Of a stretch of 32,954 bases of DNA, positions 16,601 through 25,221 are shown piece by piece. Source of the DNA: SAR324 cluster bacterium REDSEA-S27_B3 (GTDB lineage: Bacteria > SAR324 > NAC60-12); the NCBI GenBank assembly GCA_001627865.1, contig LUQO01000049.1:1-32954 (forward strand), given 5' to 3'. The notes below the pieces were generated by a model. It was not told where the DNA came from. It was given only the letters and a program-made list of their open reading frames with translations, and made no database searches. Each line of letters starts with the position of its first letter. Position 1 is the stretch's first letter. Made by a program: the position numbers and the translations under genes.

Positions 16601-16618
16601 TTGATGCTATGGCATCAA
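16601..16618 (+). promoter_or_regulatory. Palindromic operator of vapBC
   Basis: A perfect 7-bp inverted repeat, TTGATGC-TATG-GCATCAA, 33 bases upstream of the vapB start codon. VapB antitoxins with ribbon-helix-helix DNA binding repress their own promoter through such palindromes, so this is probably the autoregulatory operator. Confidence 0.6.
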
Positions 16619-16651
16619 ATATTTACTCTGAAACTTTTTCAATAGATAAAT

Positions 16652-16897
16652 ATGCGTACTACACTTAATTTAGATAATGATGTACTTGAACAAGCACGTT
16701 TGCTTGCACATAATTTGAGACAGCCTTTTAAATTTATTGTAAACGAAGCTTTGCGCACCGGGCTCAAACAAATTGAAAAGCCTTTACTGCAAAAAAAATA
16801 CCGGACTGTTCCACAAAACATGAAATTAAGGCAAGGTGTGAGCCTGGACAGTATTCCAAAACTTCTCTCAGAAATTGAAGATGAGGATCATTTATGA
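16652..16897 (+). CDS. vapB: VapB-type antitoxin, ribbon-helix-helix
   Basis: 81-residue antitoxin. The N-terminus MRTTLNLDNDVLEQARLLAH is a ribbon-helix-helix DNA-binding domain, with the strand RTTLNLD and helix DVLEQA, and the acidic tail (SEIEDEDHL) is of the kind that wraps the toxin. It overlaps the toxin gene by four bases (ATGA), which couples the two. A palindrome just upstream is the likely operator. The ribosome binding site is poor, which is common where antitoxin output is tuned. The role is to neutralise VapC and repress the pair. Confidence 0.9.
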   Translation: MRTTLNLDNDVLEQARLLAHNLRQPFKFIVNEALRTGLKQIEKPLLQKKYRTVPQNMKLRQGVSLDSIPKLLSEIEDEDHL

Positions 16898-17322
16898 TTA
16901 TTGTTGATGCAAACCTTTTACTCTATGCAGAAAATAGCTCAAGTCAACTACATGATAAAGCTCGTTTATGGTGGGATGAACAACTTTCCGGGAAGTTTCC
17001 AGTTTACTTGAGTTGGACTGTATTAAATGCTTTTTTAAGTATCAGTACAAATAAGCGAGTGATTAAAAATCCATTAACAATGAAGAAAGCATCTAACCGA
17101 ATACAAAGTTGGTTAGATCAACCATGTACACGACTGGTTAATCCCACTAATAACCATTGGACATTATTTAAGCAAATTCTTTTAGAATGTAATATAAAAG
17201 GACGTTTGGTAATGGATGCTCACTTAGCTGCATTAGCAATGGAGCATGGATGTACATTGTACTCTACAGATTCCGATTTTGCTCTCTTCCCGAAATTGAA
17301 ATGGAACAATCCGCTAATATAA
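16894..17322 (+). CDS. vapC: VapC-type PIN-domain ribonuclease toxin
   Basis: 142-residue toxin of a type II pair. The PIN acid residues are visible: Asp5 in IIVDANLLLYA, Asp108 in VMDAHLAALA, and Asp126/Asp128 in STDSDFALFP. The second position, often Glu in other VapC groups, falls in SWTVLNAFLSIST with Asn45; the subgroup with this W-x-x-x-x-x-FL motif commonly lacks that Glu, so this need not mean loss of activity. The C-terminal W-x-NPL is typical of the subgroup. VapC toxins cut tRNA or rRNA; the target here is unknown. The gene ends 16 bases before the convergent Fe-S oxidoreductase. Confidence 0.92.
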   Translation: MIIVDANLLLYAENSSSQLHDKARLWWDEQLSGKFPVYLSWTVLNAFLSISTNKRVIKNPLTMKKASNRIQSWLDQPCTRLVNPTNNHWTLFKQILLECNIKGRLVMDAHLAALAMEHGCTLYSTDSDFALFPKLKWNNPLI

Positions 17323-17338
17323 TTGCAGAATTAAAGGT

Positions 17339-19408
17339 TTAACTTCCCTCAACTGCTTCCAGCACAATTTCTGCCACATCTTTTGTTTTCACGGTTTCGC
17401 TTTTGCCTTTTGCTGTAATTCCGTCGCTGATCATTGTCATGCAAAACGGACATGCCGTGGCTACAGTAGAAGCGCCGGTACTTAATGCTTCCTCCGCACG
17501 TGTTTCATTGATGCGTGAGCCGATTGTTTCCTCCATCCACATTCTTGCTCCGCCTGCTCCACAGCATAAGCTTTCAATGCCATGCCGCTCCATTTCACGG
17601 AGGGACTCATTTCCGGATTTATTGAGCAGCTTACGTGGTGCTTCATATTCCTGGTTGTAGCGTCCCAGATAGCAGGAATCGTGGTAAGTGATAGTGTCTT
17701 TCAAATTGCTTCCGATTGGCAAACGGCCTTCATCAACAAGCTGTTGGATGAACTGTGAATGATGAAAAACCTCATATTCTCCGCCAAGCTGTGGATATTC
17801 GTTTTTAATGGTGTTCAGGCAATGTGGACAGGATGTAACAATTTTTTTGATATTGTAGTTATTTAGTGTTTCAACATTTTCTCCAGCCAGCATCTGGAAC
17901 AGCATTTCGTTTCCTGAACGACGTGCCAGGTCCCCTGTACACTTTTCTTCACTGCCCAGAATCGCAAATTTAACTCCGGCTTTCTGGTAGAGTGACGCTG
18001 TTGCTCGGGCAATTTTCTGGTTTCTGCTGTCAAAGGCACCAGCGCAGCCAACCCACATCAACACATCAATTTCCCCGGACTGACCTTCGGTTTCAGTATT
18101 TGTTTCTGACATCAAAGGAATTTCCAAGCCTTCAGCCCAGTCTGCTCTCTGGTCGTAACCTATGCCCCATGGATTGAAGTTGCGCTCCAGTCCTTTGAAA
18201 GTATTTGCCATTTCCGGAGGATAAGCCTCTTCCATCATGGTCTGGTTTTGACGCATTCCTATAATACGCGGGACATGTTCAATGGAAACCGGACAGGCTT
18301 CTTCACAGGCACGACAGGTTGTGCATGCCCAAAGAGTATCCGGATGAATAATGTCTCCAACAAGTGTTTTCTCCTCATCTGTTGATCCTTTCAGGAAAAG
18401 AGTGCTTTCTTCATTTCGTAAATGGTAAAGCAGGGACTGGTTAAAGCGTTTGAGCGTGAGTGGTTTATCTGTCAAGTATGTGGGACATACATCATGACAG
18501 CGTCCGCATTCAGTACAGGAAAAGAGGTCAAGGCCCTGTTTCCATGTCAGGTGTTCCAGCTTATTGACGCCAATACGTCCCTCTTCCCACAAAGTCTCAT
18601 CCTCCAAATCTGTCAACGGTGTAATGGCGTGTGGATAATCCAGCGAACCTAAAAACACGTTTGGCAGCGCGGTTATTTCATGAAACTGTTTTGTGTGAAT
18701 CAGCACATTCAGGAATAAGAACATTGAGGCTACATGTCCCCAGTAACCGAAATGATAAAAAAAGGCGTTCCCGCCTTCTCCAAAAACATTTAATACCGTG
18801 GCCACCAAAATACTGAACGGAGCCCATTGCCATTCCGCACCATATTCAGTGCTGTTTAAATAATGCAGATTGTGACCGTAATTTTCCACCAGGTTAAGGC
18901 GTGCCGCGTCAAATAATATATCGGTCAGCATGATGGAACCGATAAAAAGCAAAACATAAATTCCTTCCCAGTTAAGTTCCAGCCGCTCCGGCTTTGGCCA
19001 TATTCTCCTGTAAAGTGCTACCAAAACCATGGACAGCACCAAAACTTCAGCAATGTTGTAAACAGAAATGTAAATGTACCCCAGTATAGAATCTGAACCA
19101 AGCAGCGGCAGATATTCCTGGAATCCACTGATAAAACCTTCCCCCATTAAAGTAAGCTCCCTCACACCTATCAGCAGGGCGCCCCAAAAAATAAAGGCGT
19201 GCATTATTCCGCTGCCACGTTCTCTGCTGCGGCCGATCAGTTTTTCCTGTCCGAAACCTGTTTTGAACAGTCTGCCGATCCTCCGGCCAATATCGTTAAA
19301 ACGGTTTTCCGGTGCCATTTTGGTGAGCGCGCCAAACTTGACGGTAATTTGCAGAGCAAAAACACCCCAGGCGATAATCATCACCAAAATCATTAACCAG
19401 GGATTCAT
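17339..19408 (-). CDS. Membrane-bound (Fe-S) oxidoreductase, HdrD/EtfX-like, CCG domains
   Basis: 689-residue electron-transfer protein. The N-terminal 240 residues have several membrane helices, with His residues placed like those of a NarI-type cytochrome b subunit. Two 4Fe-4S motifs follow: C298-x2-C301-x2-C304-x3-C308 and C362-x2-C365-x2-C368-x3-C372. Then come two CCG (HdrB/D-type) units, with cysteines at about 454, 490, 527 and 530 and at 579, 615-616 and near 655-658. Proteins of this plan pass electrons between electron-transfer flavoprotein or lactate/glycolate-type oxidases and membrane quinone. No etfAB gene is in the window, so the partner is unknown. The ATG is preceded by a strong AAGGAG (complement of 19414-19419). 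Confidence 0.9.
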   Translation of the reverse strand: MNPWLMILVMIIAWGVFALQITVKFGALTKMAPENRFNDIGRRIGRLFKTGFGQEKLIGRSRERGSGIMHAFIFWGALLIGVRELTLMGEGFISGFQEYLPLLGSDSILGYIYISVYNIAEVLVLSMVLVALYRRIWPKPERLELNWEGIYVLLFIGSIMLTDILFDAARLNLVENYGHNLHYLNSTEYGAEWQWAPFSILVATVLNVFGEGGNAFFYHFGYWGHVASMFLFLNVLIHTKQFHEITALPNVFLGSLDYPHAITPLTDLEDETLWEEGRIGVNKLEHLTWKQGLDLFSCTECGRCHDVCPTYLTDKPLTLKRFNQSLLYHLRNEESTLFLKGSTDEEKTLVGDIIHPDTLWACTTCRACEEACPVSIEHVPRIIGMRQNQTMMEEAYPPEMANTFKGLERNFNPWGIGYDQRADWAEGLEIPLMSETNTETEGQSGEIDVLMWVGCAGAFDSRNQKIARATASLYQKAGVKFAILGSEEKCTGDLARRSGNEMLFQMLAGENVETLNNYNIKKIVTSCPHCLNTIKNEYPQLGGEYEVFHHSQFIQQLVDEGRLPIGSNLKDTITYHDSCYLGRYNQEYEAPRKLLNKSGNESLREMERHGIESLCCGAGGARMWMEETIGSRINETRAEEALSTGASTVATACPFCMTMISDGITAKGKSETVKTKDVAEIVLEAVEGS

Positions 19409-19732
19409 CTTTTCTCCTTATAATAAATTGTTGTTACGGCACATTCTGCTCATTGTGTAGATGTACACGAATGATATTTTTGTATATTCGTTAAAAAATA
19501 GAACTTCTTTAATTTTTTGGCAAGGCAATTACTATCCTCGTTTCTTTTTTGGAATTACTGCTGTAATGTTGATTTCTCACCATTTTGTTTCAAATTATTC
19601 AATCATCAATTTATTATAATTCTAAATATTACACGCACGGAAACAAACTGTTACATCTTGTATTGGCTCAAACAAACTTTTTTACTATATAATTCAAAGC
19701 ATGAAACTGGACATTTACCTTGAACATCAGCA
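19409..19732. other. Divergent intergenic region
   Basis: 324 AT-rich bases between the Fe-S oxidoreductase (minus) and the DUF6279 lipoprotein (plus). The ribosome binding site of the former is at its left end. A TATAAT at 19615-19620 has no good partner at -35. I see no convincing gene; a 68-codon open frame at 19517-19723 is rich in Phe, Tyr and Cys and looks non-coding. Confidence 0.5.
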
Positions 19733-20593
19733 ATGCAAACCCGTATGCCGCGACTAATAAAATTATTTTTGCTTTTCTCAGGACTGCTGTTTTTCATTAC
19801 AGGCTGCAACACTGGAAAAATGTTTTATGACTATGGAGATGAATTAGTCTCTTGGCAGCTCGACCATTATTTTGATCTGACGTCTCAACAGGAAGAATGG
19901 ATTGAGGAACGTATGAAGTTGCATCTTGAATGGCATCGTAAAGAGGAGCTTCCCCGCTACATGCGCTTTTTAATTGATGTGCAAAACAGCGCCCGAGACG
20001 GCCTGACTATGAGTGAACTGGATGAAGGTTATGCCCGAATTGATCAGAAAAGGATGCGTACGCTGAATCGTTTGATTCCGGACGCGGCATCATTTCTGGC
20101 AACAGTAAGCCCGGAACAGATCAATACTCTGGAAAAAAGAATGATTGAAGAAAATGAAGATATGAAAGAAGAACTGGATTCTCCGGAAAAGCATTCAAGG
20201 AAGAGAAGGGAAAGGTTCTGGGAGCAGATGGAAGACTGGTTTGGAGATTTCAGTGAAGAACAGCGGCAGAAGATTAATCGCCTGCAGACGAAATGGTTCG
20301 CGGGTGCAGCCGATCCCCTGACCGTGAGAATGGAACGTCGACTTAAAACACAGCCACAGTTTTTAGCTTTGCTGCGTTCTTCTCCGAAAAAGAAAGATCT
20401 TGAAAATTGGCTCAGCCGGTCAGTCAACAACTGGGGAGGAGAAACTGATGCAGAGAAACAGGCTCGAATTCTACGCAATAAAAAGAGGATTTTAGATGTT
20501 GATAAAGTTTTAACACCAGAACAGCGTCATCACGCGGTTAGAGAATTGGACGAATGGATAGAATTTCTGGATAAAACAATCAAACAAGAGTGA
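19733..20593 (+). CDS. DUF6279-family lipoprotein
   Basis: 286-residue predicted lipoprotein of unknown function. The N-terminal signal (LIKLFLLFSGLLFFITGC) ends in a lipobox Cys at about residue 25. The mature part opens with YDYGDELVSWQLDHYFDLTSQQEEWI-like spacing, the hallmark of the family, and is otherwise helical and very rich in Glu, Arg, Lys and Gln with no membrane segment. It would hang from the membrane as a helical protein. An alternative start at 19745 would shorten the signal by four residues; neither has a strong ribosome binding site. metK follows on the same strand with about 100 bases between, and may have its own promoter. Confidence 0.8.
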   Translation: MQTRMPRLIKLFLLFSGLLFFITGCNTGKMFYDYGDELVSWQLDHYFDLTSQQEEWIEERMKLHLEWHRKEELPRYMRFLIDVQNSARDGLTMSELDEGYARIDQKRMRTLNRLIPDAASFLATVSPEQINTLEKRMIEENEDMKEELDSPEKHSRKRRERFWEQMEDWFGDFSEEQRQKINRLQTKWFAGAADPLTVRMERRLKTQPQFLALLRSSPKKKDLENWLSRSVNNWGGETDAEKQARILRNKKRILDVDKVLTPEQRHHAVRELDEWIEFLDKTIKQE

Positions 20594-20691
20594 TGCTGTA
20601 TATGCCTAATAATCTAAACTGTTCTTGAAATTTGGCTGATTCTGGGTTCTAATGTAATTCCTTGAAATCAACTTATAATCTTAAAAAATCT

Positions 20692-21855
20692 ATGAACGAA
20701 ATGTTATTTACTTCCGAAAGTGTAACGGAAGGTCATCCGGATAAAATATCTGATCAAATCTCAGATTCCATTCTTGACGCGCTGCTTGAGCTGGACCCTT
20801 CAAGCAGAGTTGCCTGTGAAACGCTGGTTACCACAGGTATGGTTGTTGTGGCAGGAGAGGTCACAACTAAAGCCTGGGTTGACATGCAGAAAGTGGTACG
20901 AAATACCGTAGAAGAAATCGGCTATGTTGACTCTAACATGGGCTTCGATTTTAACACATGCGCGGTACTGATCAGCCTGGATAAGCAGTCGCCAAACATT
21001 GCCCAGGGTGTCAACGAGGGAGAAGGCGCGCATACCGAACAAGGCGCTGGAGACCAGGGATTGATGTTTGGATATGCCTGTGAAGAAACACCTGAATTAA
21101 TGCCTCTTCCAATACAGCTTGCACACAGGCTCACTGAAAGACTTTCAAAAGTCCGAAAGGATGGAACAATGGATTACCTGCGTCCGGATGGTAAATCTCA
21201 GGTTACAGTGCGTTATGTGAATGGAGAACCAAAATCCATAGACGCGGTCGTAATCAGTACACAGCACGCGGAGGATGTGAGCCAGGAGAAGCTGCATCAG
21301 GATATTATTAACAATGTGATTAATGAAGTTATTCCTGATCAATACCTGAATGGTTCTCCAAAATTTCACATCAATCCTACCGGACTTTTTGTTATTGGCG
21401 GACCACAGGGAGACTGCGGGCTCACAGGACGCAAAATAATTGTGGATACTTATGGCGGCATGGGCAGACATGGCGGGGGCGCATTTTCCGGAAAGGATCC
21501 CTCAAAGGTTGACCGTTCAGCAGCGTATGCCGCGCGACATGTGGCAAAGAACGTGGTTGCTGCAGGACTGGCATCACGCTGCGAGGTACAGCTGGCATAC
21601 GCAATTGGTGTAGCCGAACCTGTTTCTGTTTCGGTGGATACCTTCGGCACAAACAAAATTGAAGAAAAAGCAATCATTAATTTGATTCGCAATAATTTTG
21701 AACTTAAACCGGCCGGGCTGATTCGAGCTCTAAACCTGCTGCGTCCGATCTACCGCAAAACTTCTGTTTATGGCCACTTCGGCCGCGAGGTTCCGGAATT
21801 CACCTGGGAAGCAACGGATAAGGCTAATGATCTGAGAATTCAGGCAGGATTATAA
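20692..21855 (+). CDS. metK: S-adenosylmethionine synthetase
   Basis: Makes S-adenosylmethionine from ATP and methionine in the cytoplasm; it supplies the methyl donor used, among others, by RlmN in this window. The family signatures are exact: [20 protein letters not shown] at the start, [12 protein letters not shown] in the centre and [19 protein letters not shown] towards the C-terminus. About 387 residues, normal length. I start at the ATG at 20692, ten residues before which a TTG (20662) could extend the frame; the extension is not family-like. It opens a run of six close genes reaching to 26397. No SAM riboswitch can be seen in the short upstream gap. Confidence 0.98.
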   Translation: MNEMLFTSESVTEGHPDKISDQISDSILDALLELDPSSRVACETLVTTGMVVVAGEVTTKAWVDMQKVVRNTVEEIGYVDSNMGFDFNTCAVLISLDKQSPNIAQGVNEGEGAHTEQGAGDQGLMFGYACEETPELMPLPIQLAHRLTERLSKVRKDGTMDYLRPDGKSQVTVRYVNGEPKSIDAVVISTQHAEDVSQEKLHQDIINNVINEVIPDQYLNGSPKFHINPTGLFVIGGPQGDCGLTGRKIIVDTYGGMGRHGGGAFSGKDPSKVDRSAAYAARHVAKNVVAAGLASRCEVQLAYAIGVAEPVSVSVDTFGTNKIEEKAIINLIRNNFELKPAGLIRALNLLRPIYRKTSVYGHFGREVPEFTWEATDKANDLRIQAGL

Positions 21856-21858
21856 AGG

Positions 21859-22128
21859 ATGCTCAGCCAGGAGATTACCATCATAAATCGTCTCGGGCTG
21901 CATGCTCGTGCGGCAGCGCAGCTGGTGCGTATGGCAAATGAATATCCCTGTGATATTCACCTTGATAAAGATGGTCAGGTCTCCAACGCAAAATCTGTGA
22001 TGGAGGTTCTGATGCTAGGCGCGACAGCTGGAACTTCCATCAAAGTGAGAGCTGACGGTGACAAAGAGGACGAAGCTCTAAAGGCTATAGTAAACCTGTT
22101 TGACGCACGTTTTCACGAATTGGAATGA
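21859..22128 (+). CDS. HPr-family phosphocarrier protein
   Basis: 89-residue phosphocarrier of the phosphotransferase system. His15 in NRLGLHARAAAQLV is the phosphorylation site, and Ser46 in NAKSVMEVL sits at the regulatory serine position of HPr. It starts three bases after metK and overlaps aroE by four bases. No enzyme I, HPr kinase or sugar permease gene is near. In many proteobacteria such orphan HPr proteins belong to regulatory, sugar-free phosphorelays. A role in that sense is likely but cannot be shown from this window. Confidence 0.95.
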   Translation: MLSQEITIINRLGLHARAAAQLVRMANEYPCDIHLDKDGQVSNAKSVMEVLMLGATAGTSIKVRADGDKEDEALKAIVNLFDARFHELE

Positions 22129-22970
22129 CGGAATCAATCAGCGGAGCAACCTTAATATATGGTGTAATCGGTGATCCTGTGCGACACTCATTTTCTCCAC
22201 GGATGATGAATGCCGCATTTGCTTCTTTAGATATGGATGCCCGTTATCTGGCATTCCCTGTAAAGTCAGAAAATATTCAGGATGCCTTAGCTGGAATCAG
22301 GGCTTTGAATGTTTCCGGAGTAAATGTCACGGTTCCGCATAAAAGTTCTGTAATTCCTCACCTGGATGAAGTCACTCCTTTGGCGGAAAAGATAGGCGCT
22401 GTCAACACAATCAGCAATGTTCAAGGATGTCTCACCGGAACTAATACAGATTATTCCGGATTTATCCGCTCACTGAAAACTCTAAATTGTTCTCCACAGA
22501 ACAAAACGATCGCGCTTCTCGGCGCCGGTGGTTCAGCGCGGGCATTGCTTGCCGGACTTGCTGACGCTGGCGCTTCACGCGTGCTTGTTCATAACCGTAC
22601 TGCTGAGCGTGCAGAAAAACTGGTGTCAGATATTTCTCAATATTTTCCAGAGACAAAGCTGGAGTCAGTGTCATTGCAGTCCATACACGAAACACCACTG
22701 GATCTGCTGGTGAATACCACCACAGTCGGCATGGTTTCAACTGAAAGCCCGCTTGATTTAGCTCAATGTCAAAACATAGGACTGCTGGTTGATATCATTT
22801 ACAGCCCAAATCAAACACCGCTTCTCAGGCAGGCTGAAGAGCTTGGTATTGCCTCAGCTAATGGTGTTGGCATGCTGCTTTACCAGGGCTGTGACGCATT
22901 CACTTTCTGGACTGGGAAACAGGCTCCGGAACAGGTGATGCGGGAGCAGCTGCTCAGCCTGATTGAGTGA
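22125..22970 (+). CDS. aroE: Shikimate dehydrogenase (NADP+)
   Basis: 281-residue enzyme of the shikimate pathway that reduces 3-dehydroshikimate to shikimate. The substrate site is visible as GDPVRHSFSPRMMNAAF (the S-x-S pair), the catalytic Lys in NVTVPHKSSV, the Asn in GAVNTI and the catalytic Asp in TNTDYSGF. The NADP-binding loop is LLGAGGSARALL followed by HNRTAERA, where the Arg favours NADP. It closes with GMLLYQGCDAFTFWTG, as usual. It overlaps HPr by four bases upstream. No other aromatic pathway gene is in the window. Confidence 0.97.
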   Translation: MTESISGATLIYGVIGDPVRHSFSPRMMNAAFASLDMDARYLAFPVKSENIQDALAGIRALNVSGVNVTVPHKSSVIPHLDEVTPLAEKIGAVNTISNVQGCLTGTNTDYSGFIRSLKTLNCSPQNKTIALLGAGGSARALLAGLADAGASRVLVHNRTAERAEKLVSDISQYFPETKLESVSLQSIHETPLDLLVNTTTVGMVSTESPLDLAQCQNIGLLVDIIYSPNQTPLLRQAEELGIASANGVGMLLYQGCDAFTFWTGKQAPEQVMREQLLSLIE

Positions 22971-22987
22971 TCGAAAAGGTTATTGCC

Positions 22988-24430
22988 ATGCAGATTCCTT
23001 TCGAAGTTGATCCTCCCAAAAAAGACGAAGATTCCCCTTTAAAAACAAAAGACGCAATCCAGTCTGATACTGAAGCAACCAAACCTTTCCAGCCCCCTAA
23101 GCCGCTGACAGTCACTCAGCTGACGAAACGGATTGCTCTGCTGCTGGAGGGGGAGTTTCGTTCGCTGACAGTTGAGGGAGAGCTTTCAAACGTCAGCAGG
23201 GCTGCTTCAGGACATTGGTATTGCAGTCTCAAAGATAATCAGTCACAGATACGCTGCGTGATTTTTCGGAATATCGCGGAAGGGTTGCGCTTTGATCCGG
23301 AAGATGGTTTGGAAGTGGTTGTTCGCGGACACCTCAGTGTTTATCAGCCGCGTGGTGAATATCAAATCACGGTTTCCTATCTGGAGCCAAAAGGTCTGGG
23401 CGCGCTTCAGCTGGCCTTTGAACAGCTGAAAGCAAAGCTTGAAAAGGAAGGATTGTTTGATCAGCAGCATAAACGCCGGATTCCTTTCTTGCCGGGGAGT
23501 ATAGGCATTGTTACTTCACCAAAGGGTGCTGTGATTCACGATATGCTGACTGTGCTGGAGCGCCGTTTCTCCGGAATTCCGGTTCTGTTGTTTCCCACAC
23601 AGGTGCAGGGGGATTCAGCTCCAGAGATGCTGGTTGAAGGCATTCGGCATTTGAACAGTCTTCGTGAATCGCACCAGCTTGATGTTTTGATCGTGGGCAG
23701 AGGAGGAGGTTCAATTGAGGATTTATGGGCTTTCAATGATGAACAGCTGGCAAGAGCGATTTTTTCCTCAGAAATTCCGGTCATTTCCGCAGTGGGTCAT
23801 GAAACTGATTTTACTATTGCTGATTTTGTAAGTGATGTGCGGGCTCCGACACCATCCGCGGCGATGGAAATGGCTGTTCCCAATAAAGTTGATTTGAAAT
23901 ACACTGTTAATCAAAAAGAGGAGCAGCTGCAGCGCATTATGTTTAATCTGCTTGAGCGGCTCAGTCAGTATGTTGAAGCAATCCGCCAGAGACTGTCGTC
24001 ACCAGCCGCGGTTGTTCAGCAGTATGTGCAGCAGGTGGATGATCTTGATTCATTGCTTCGTGAAAGAACCAGGCATCTGTTGGATAATGTAAACAATCGT
24101 GTTTCCGGTATTTCTGAAAAACTTTTGCTGCTTAATCCCGGACGTGAGCTGGCTTCACAAAAACACGGCGTTGAGCAGCTAAACGACCGTTTGGTTCGTG
24201 CCATTCAACTTTTACAGGAAAAGCTGGAAGATTCGGTGCAGCAGCAGACTGATTTGCTTGACAGTCTCAGCCCGCTTTCTGTGCTGCATCGGGGCTACAG
24301 TGTTGCAATGGACAGCGCAGGTAAATCACTGCGCTCAGTGAAGCAGGTTCAGTCAGGAGAAGAATTGCAGGTGCGTCTTGAAGATGGTACTCTTCAGACA
24401 AAAGTTAAGTCAGTCAAACCTCAACAATAA
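22988..24430 (+). CDS. xseA: Exodeoxyribonuclease VII large subunit
   Basis: Catalytic subunit of exonuclease VII, which degrades single-stranded DNA from both ends during repair. Domains in order: a variable charged N-terminus of about 45 residues, an OB-fold (ELSNVSRAASGHWYCSLKD...), the catalytic core with IGIVTSPKGAVIHDML, LIVGRGGGSIEDLWAFNDEQ and ISAVGHETDFTIADFVSDVRAPTPSAA, then a long coiled coil, then the closing HRGYSVAM segment. I place the start at the ATG at 22988, which has AAAAGG eight bases before it; a GTG at 22967 overlaps aroE. About 480 residues. The small subunit gene xseB is not next to it. Confidence 0.96.
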   Translation: MQIPFEVDPPKKDEDSPLKTKDAIQSDTEATKPFQPPKPLTVTQLTKRIALLLEGEFRSLTVEGELSNVSRAASGHWYCSLKDNQSQIRCVIFRNIAEGLRFDPEDGLEVVVRGHLSVYQPRGEYQITVSYLEPKGLGALQLAFEQLKAKLEKEGLFDQQHKRRIPFLPGSIGIVTSPKGAVIHDMLTVLERRFSGIPVLLFPTQVQGDSAPEMLVEGIRHLNSLRESHQLDVLIVGRGGGSIEDLWAFNDEQLARAIFSSEIPVISAVGHETDFTIADFVSDVRAPTPSAAMEMAVPNKVDLKYTVNQKEEQLQRIMFNLLERLSQYVEAIRQRLSSPAAVVQQYVQQVDDLDSLLRERTRHLLDNVNNRVSGISEKLLLLNPGRELASQKHGVEQLNDRLVRAIQLLQEKLEDSVQQQTDLLDSLSPLSVLHRGYSVAMDSAGKSLRSVKQVQSGEELQVRLEDGTLQTKVKSVKPQQ

Positions 24431-24444
24431 ACCAGGTTTAATAA

Positions 24445-25218
24445 ATGGAAATCATTACTATTCCCTGTCTGCAGGACAATTTCGCCTACTTGCTGATCTG
24501 CCCGAAAACAGGTGATGCCGCAGTTGTGGATCCTTCTGAAGCAATACCAGTTAAAAAAGAAATAAAACACAGGAATGTGAAATTGACAACCATTCTGAAT
24601 ACTCATCACCACTGGGATCATGTGGGAGGAAATAAAGAACTAAAGGCTGATTATCCGGAATTGAAAATCTATGGACATGCCTCTGACCGTGGAAGAATTC
24701 CGGAACAAACTGAGTTCCTGGAAGACGGGGATGATATACGGTTTGGCGGGCAGTCCGGATCATTTTTGCACAATCCCGGACACACTTCCGGCGCGATTAC
24801 TTATGTGTTCGGAAAAAGTGCCTTTACAGGAGACACGCTGTTTGCGGCAGGCTGCGGACGGCTTTTTGAAGGGACACCGGCACAAATGCATGATTCACTT
24901 AATCAGCGTATCGGTCAGCTTCCGGATCAGACTGAACTGTATTTCGGACATGAATATACTGAAACTAACCTGCGTTTTGCCCTGAGCGTTGAGTCTGGAA
25001 ACACTGAGATCTCTAATAAACTGGCGGATGTTAAAGCACTGCGCGCATCCGGAGCATTTTCCACTCCTACAACAATTGTGGAGGAGAAGCAGACAAATCC
25101 ATTTATGCGCTGCACCTCGTCTGAAATCCAAGCTTCAGTCAAATCCAGTGATCCGGGCAATGATCTCTCCGAAAAAGAAGTATTTCGGACATTACGTGAA
25201 TTGAAAGACGTTTTTTAG
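24445..25218 (+). CDS. gloB: Hydroxyacylglutathione hydrolase (glyoxalase II)
   Basis: 257-residue metallo-beta-lactamase-fold enzyme that splits S-lactoylglutathione to lactate and glutathione, the second step of methylglyoxal detoxification. The double-metal site is visible: THHHWDHVGGN, then HNPGHTSGAITY, GDTLFAAGCGRLFEGT and FGHEYTETNLRF. The C-terminal glutathione-binding helical part is present. It starts 14 bases after xseA and is followed after three bases by the CDF transporter. It implies that glutathione is used in this organism; glyoxalase I is not in the window. Confidence 0.96.
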   Translation: MEIITIPCLQDNFAYLLICPKTGDAAVVDPSEAIPVKKEIKHRNVKLTTILNTHHHWDHVGGNKELKADYPELKIYGHASDRGRIPEQTEFLEDGDDIRFGGQSGSFLHNPGHTSGAITYVFGKSAFTGDTLFAAGCGRLFEGTPAQMHDSLNQRIGQLPDQTELYFGHEYTETNLRFALSVESGNTEISNKLADVKALRASGAFSTPTTIVEEKQTNPFMRCTSSEIQASVKSSDPGNDLSEKEVFRTLRELKDVF

Positions 25219-25221
25219 CAA

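Noticed and set aside
20594..20691. SAM riboswitch before metK
   Set aside because: The gap is short and shows no conserved SAM-I or SAM-II core.
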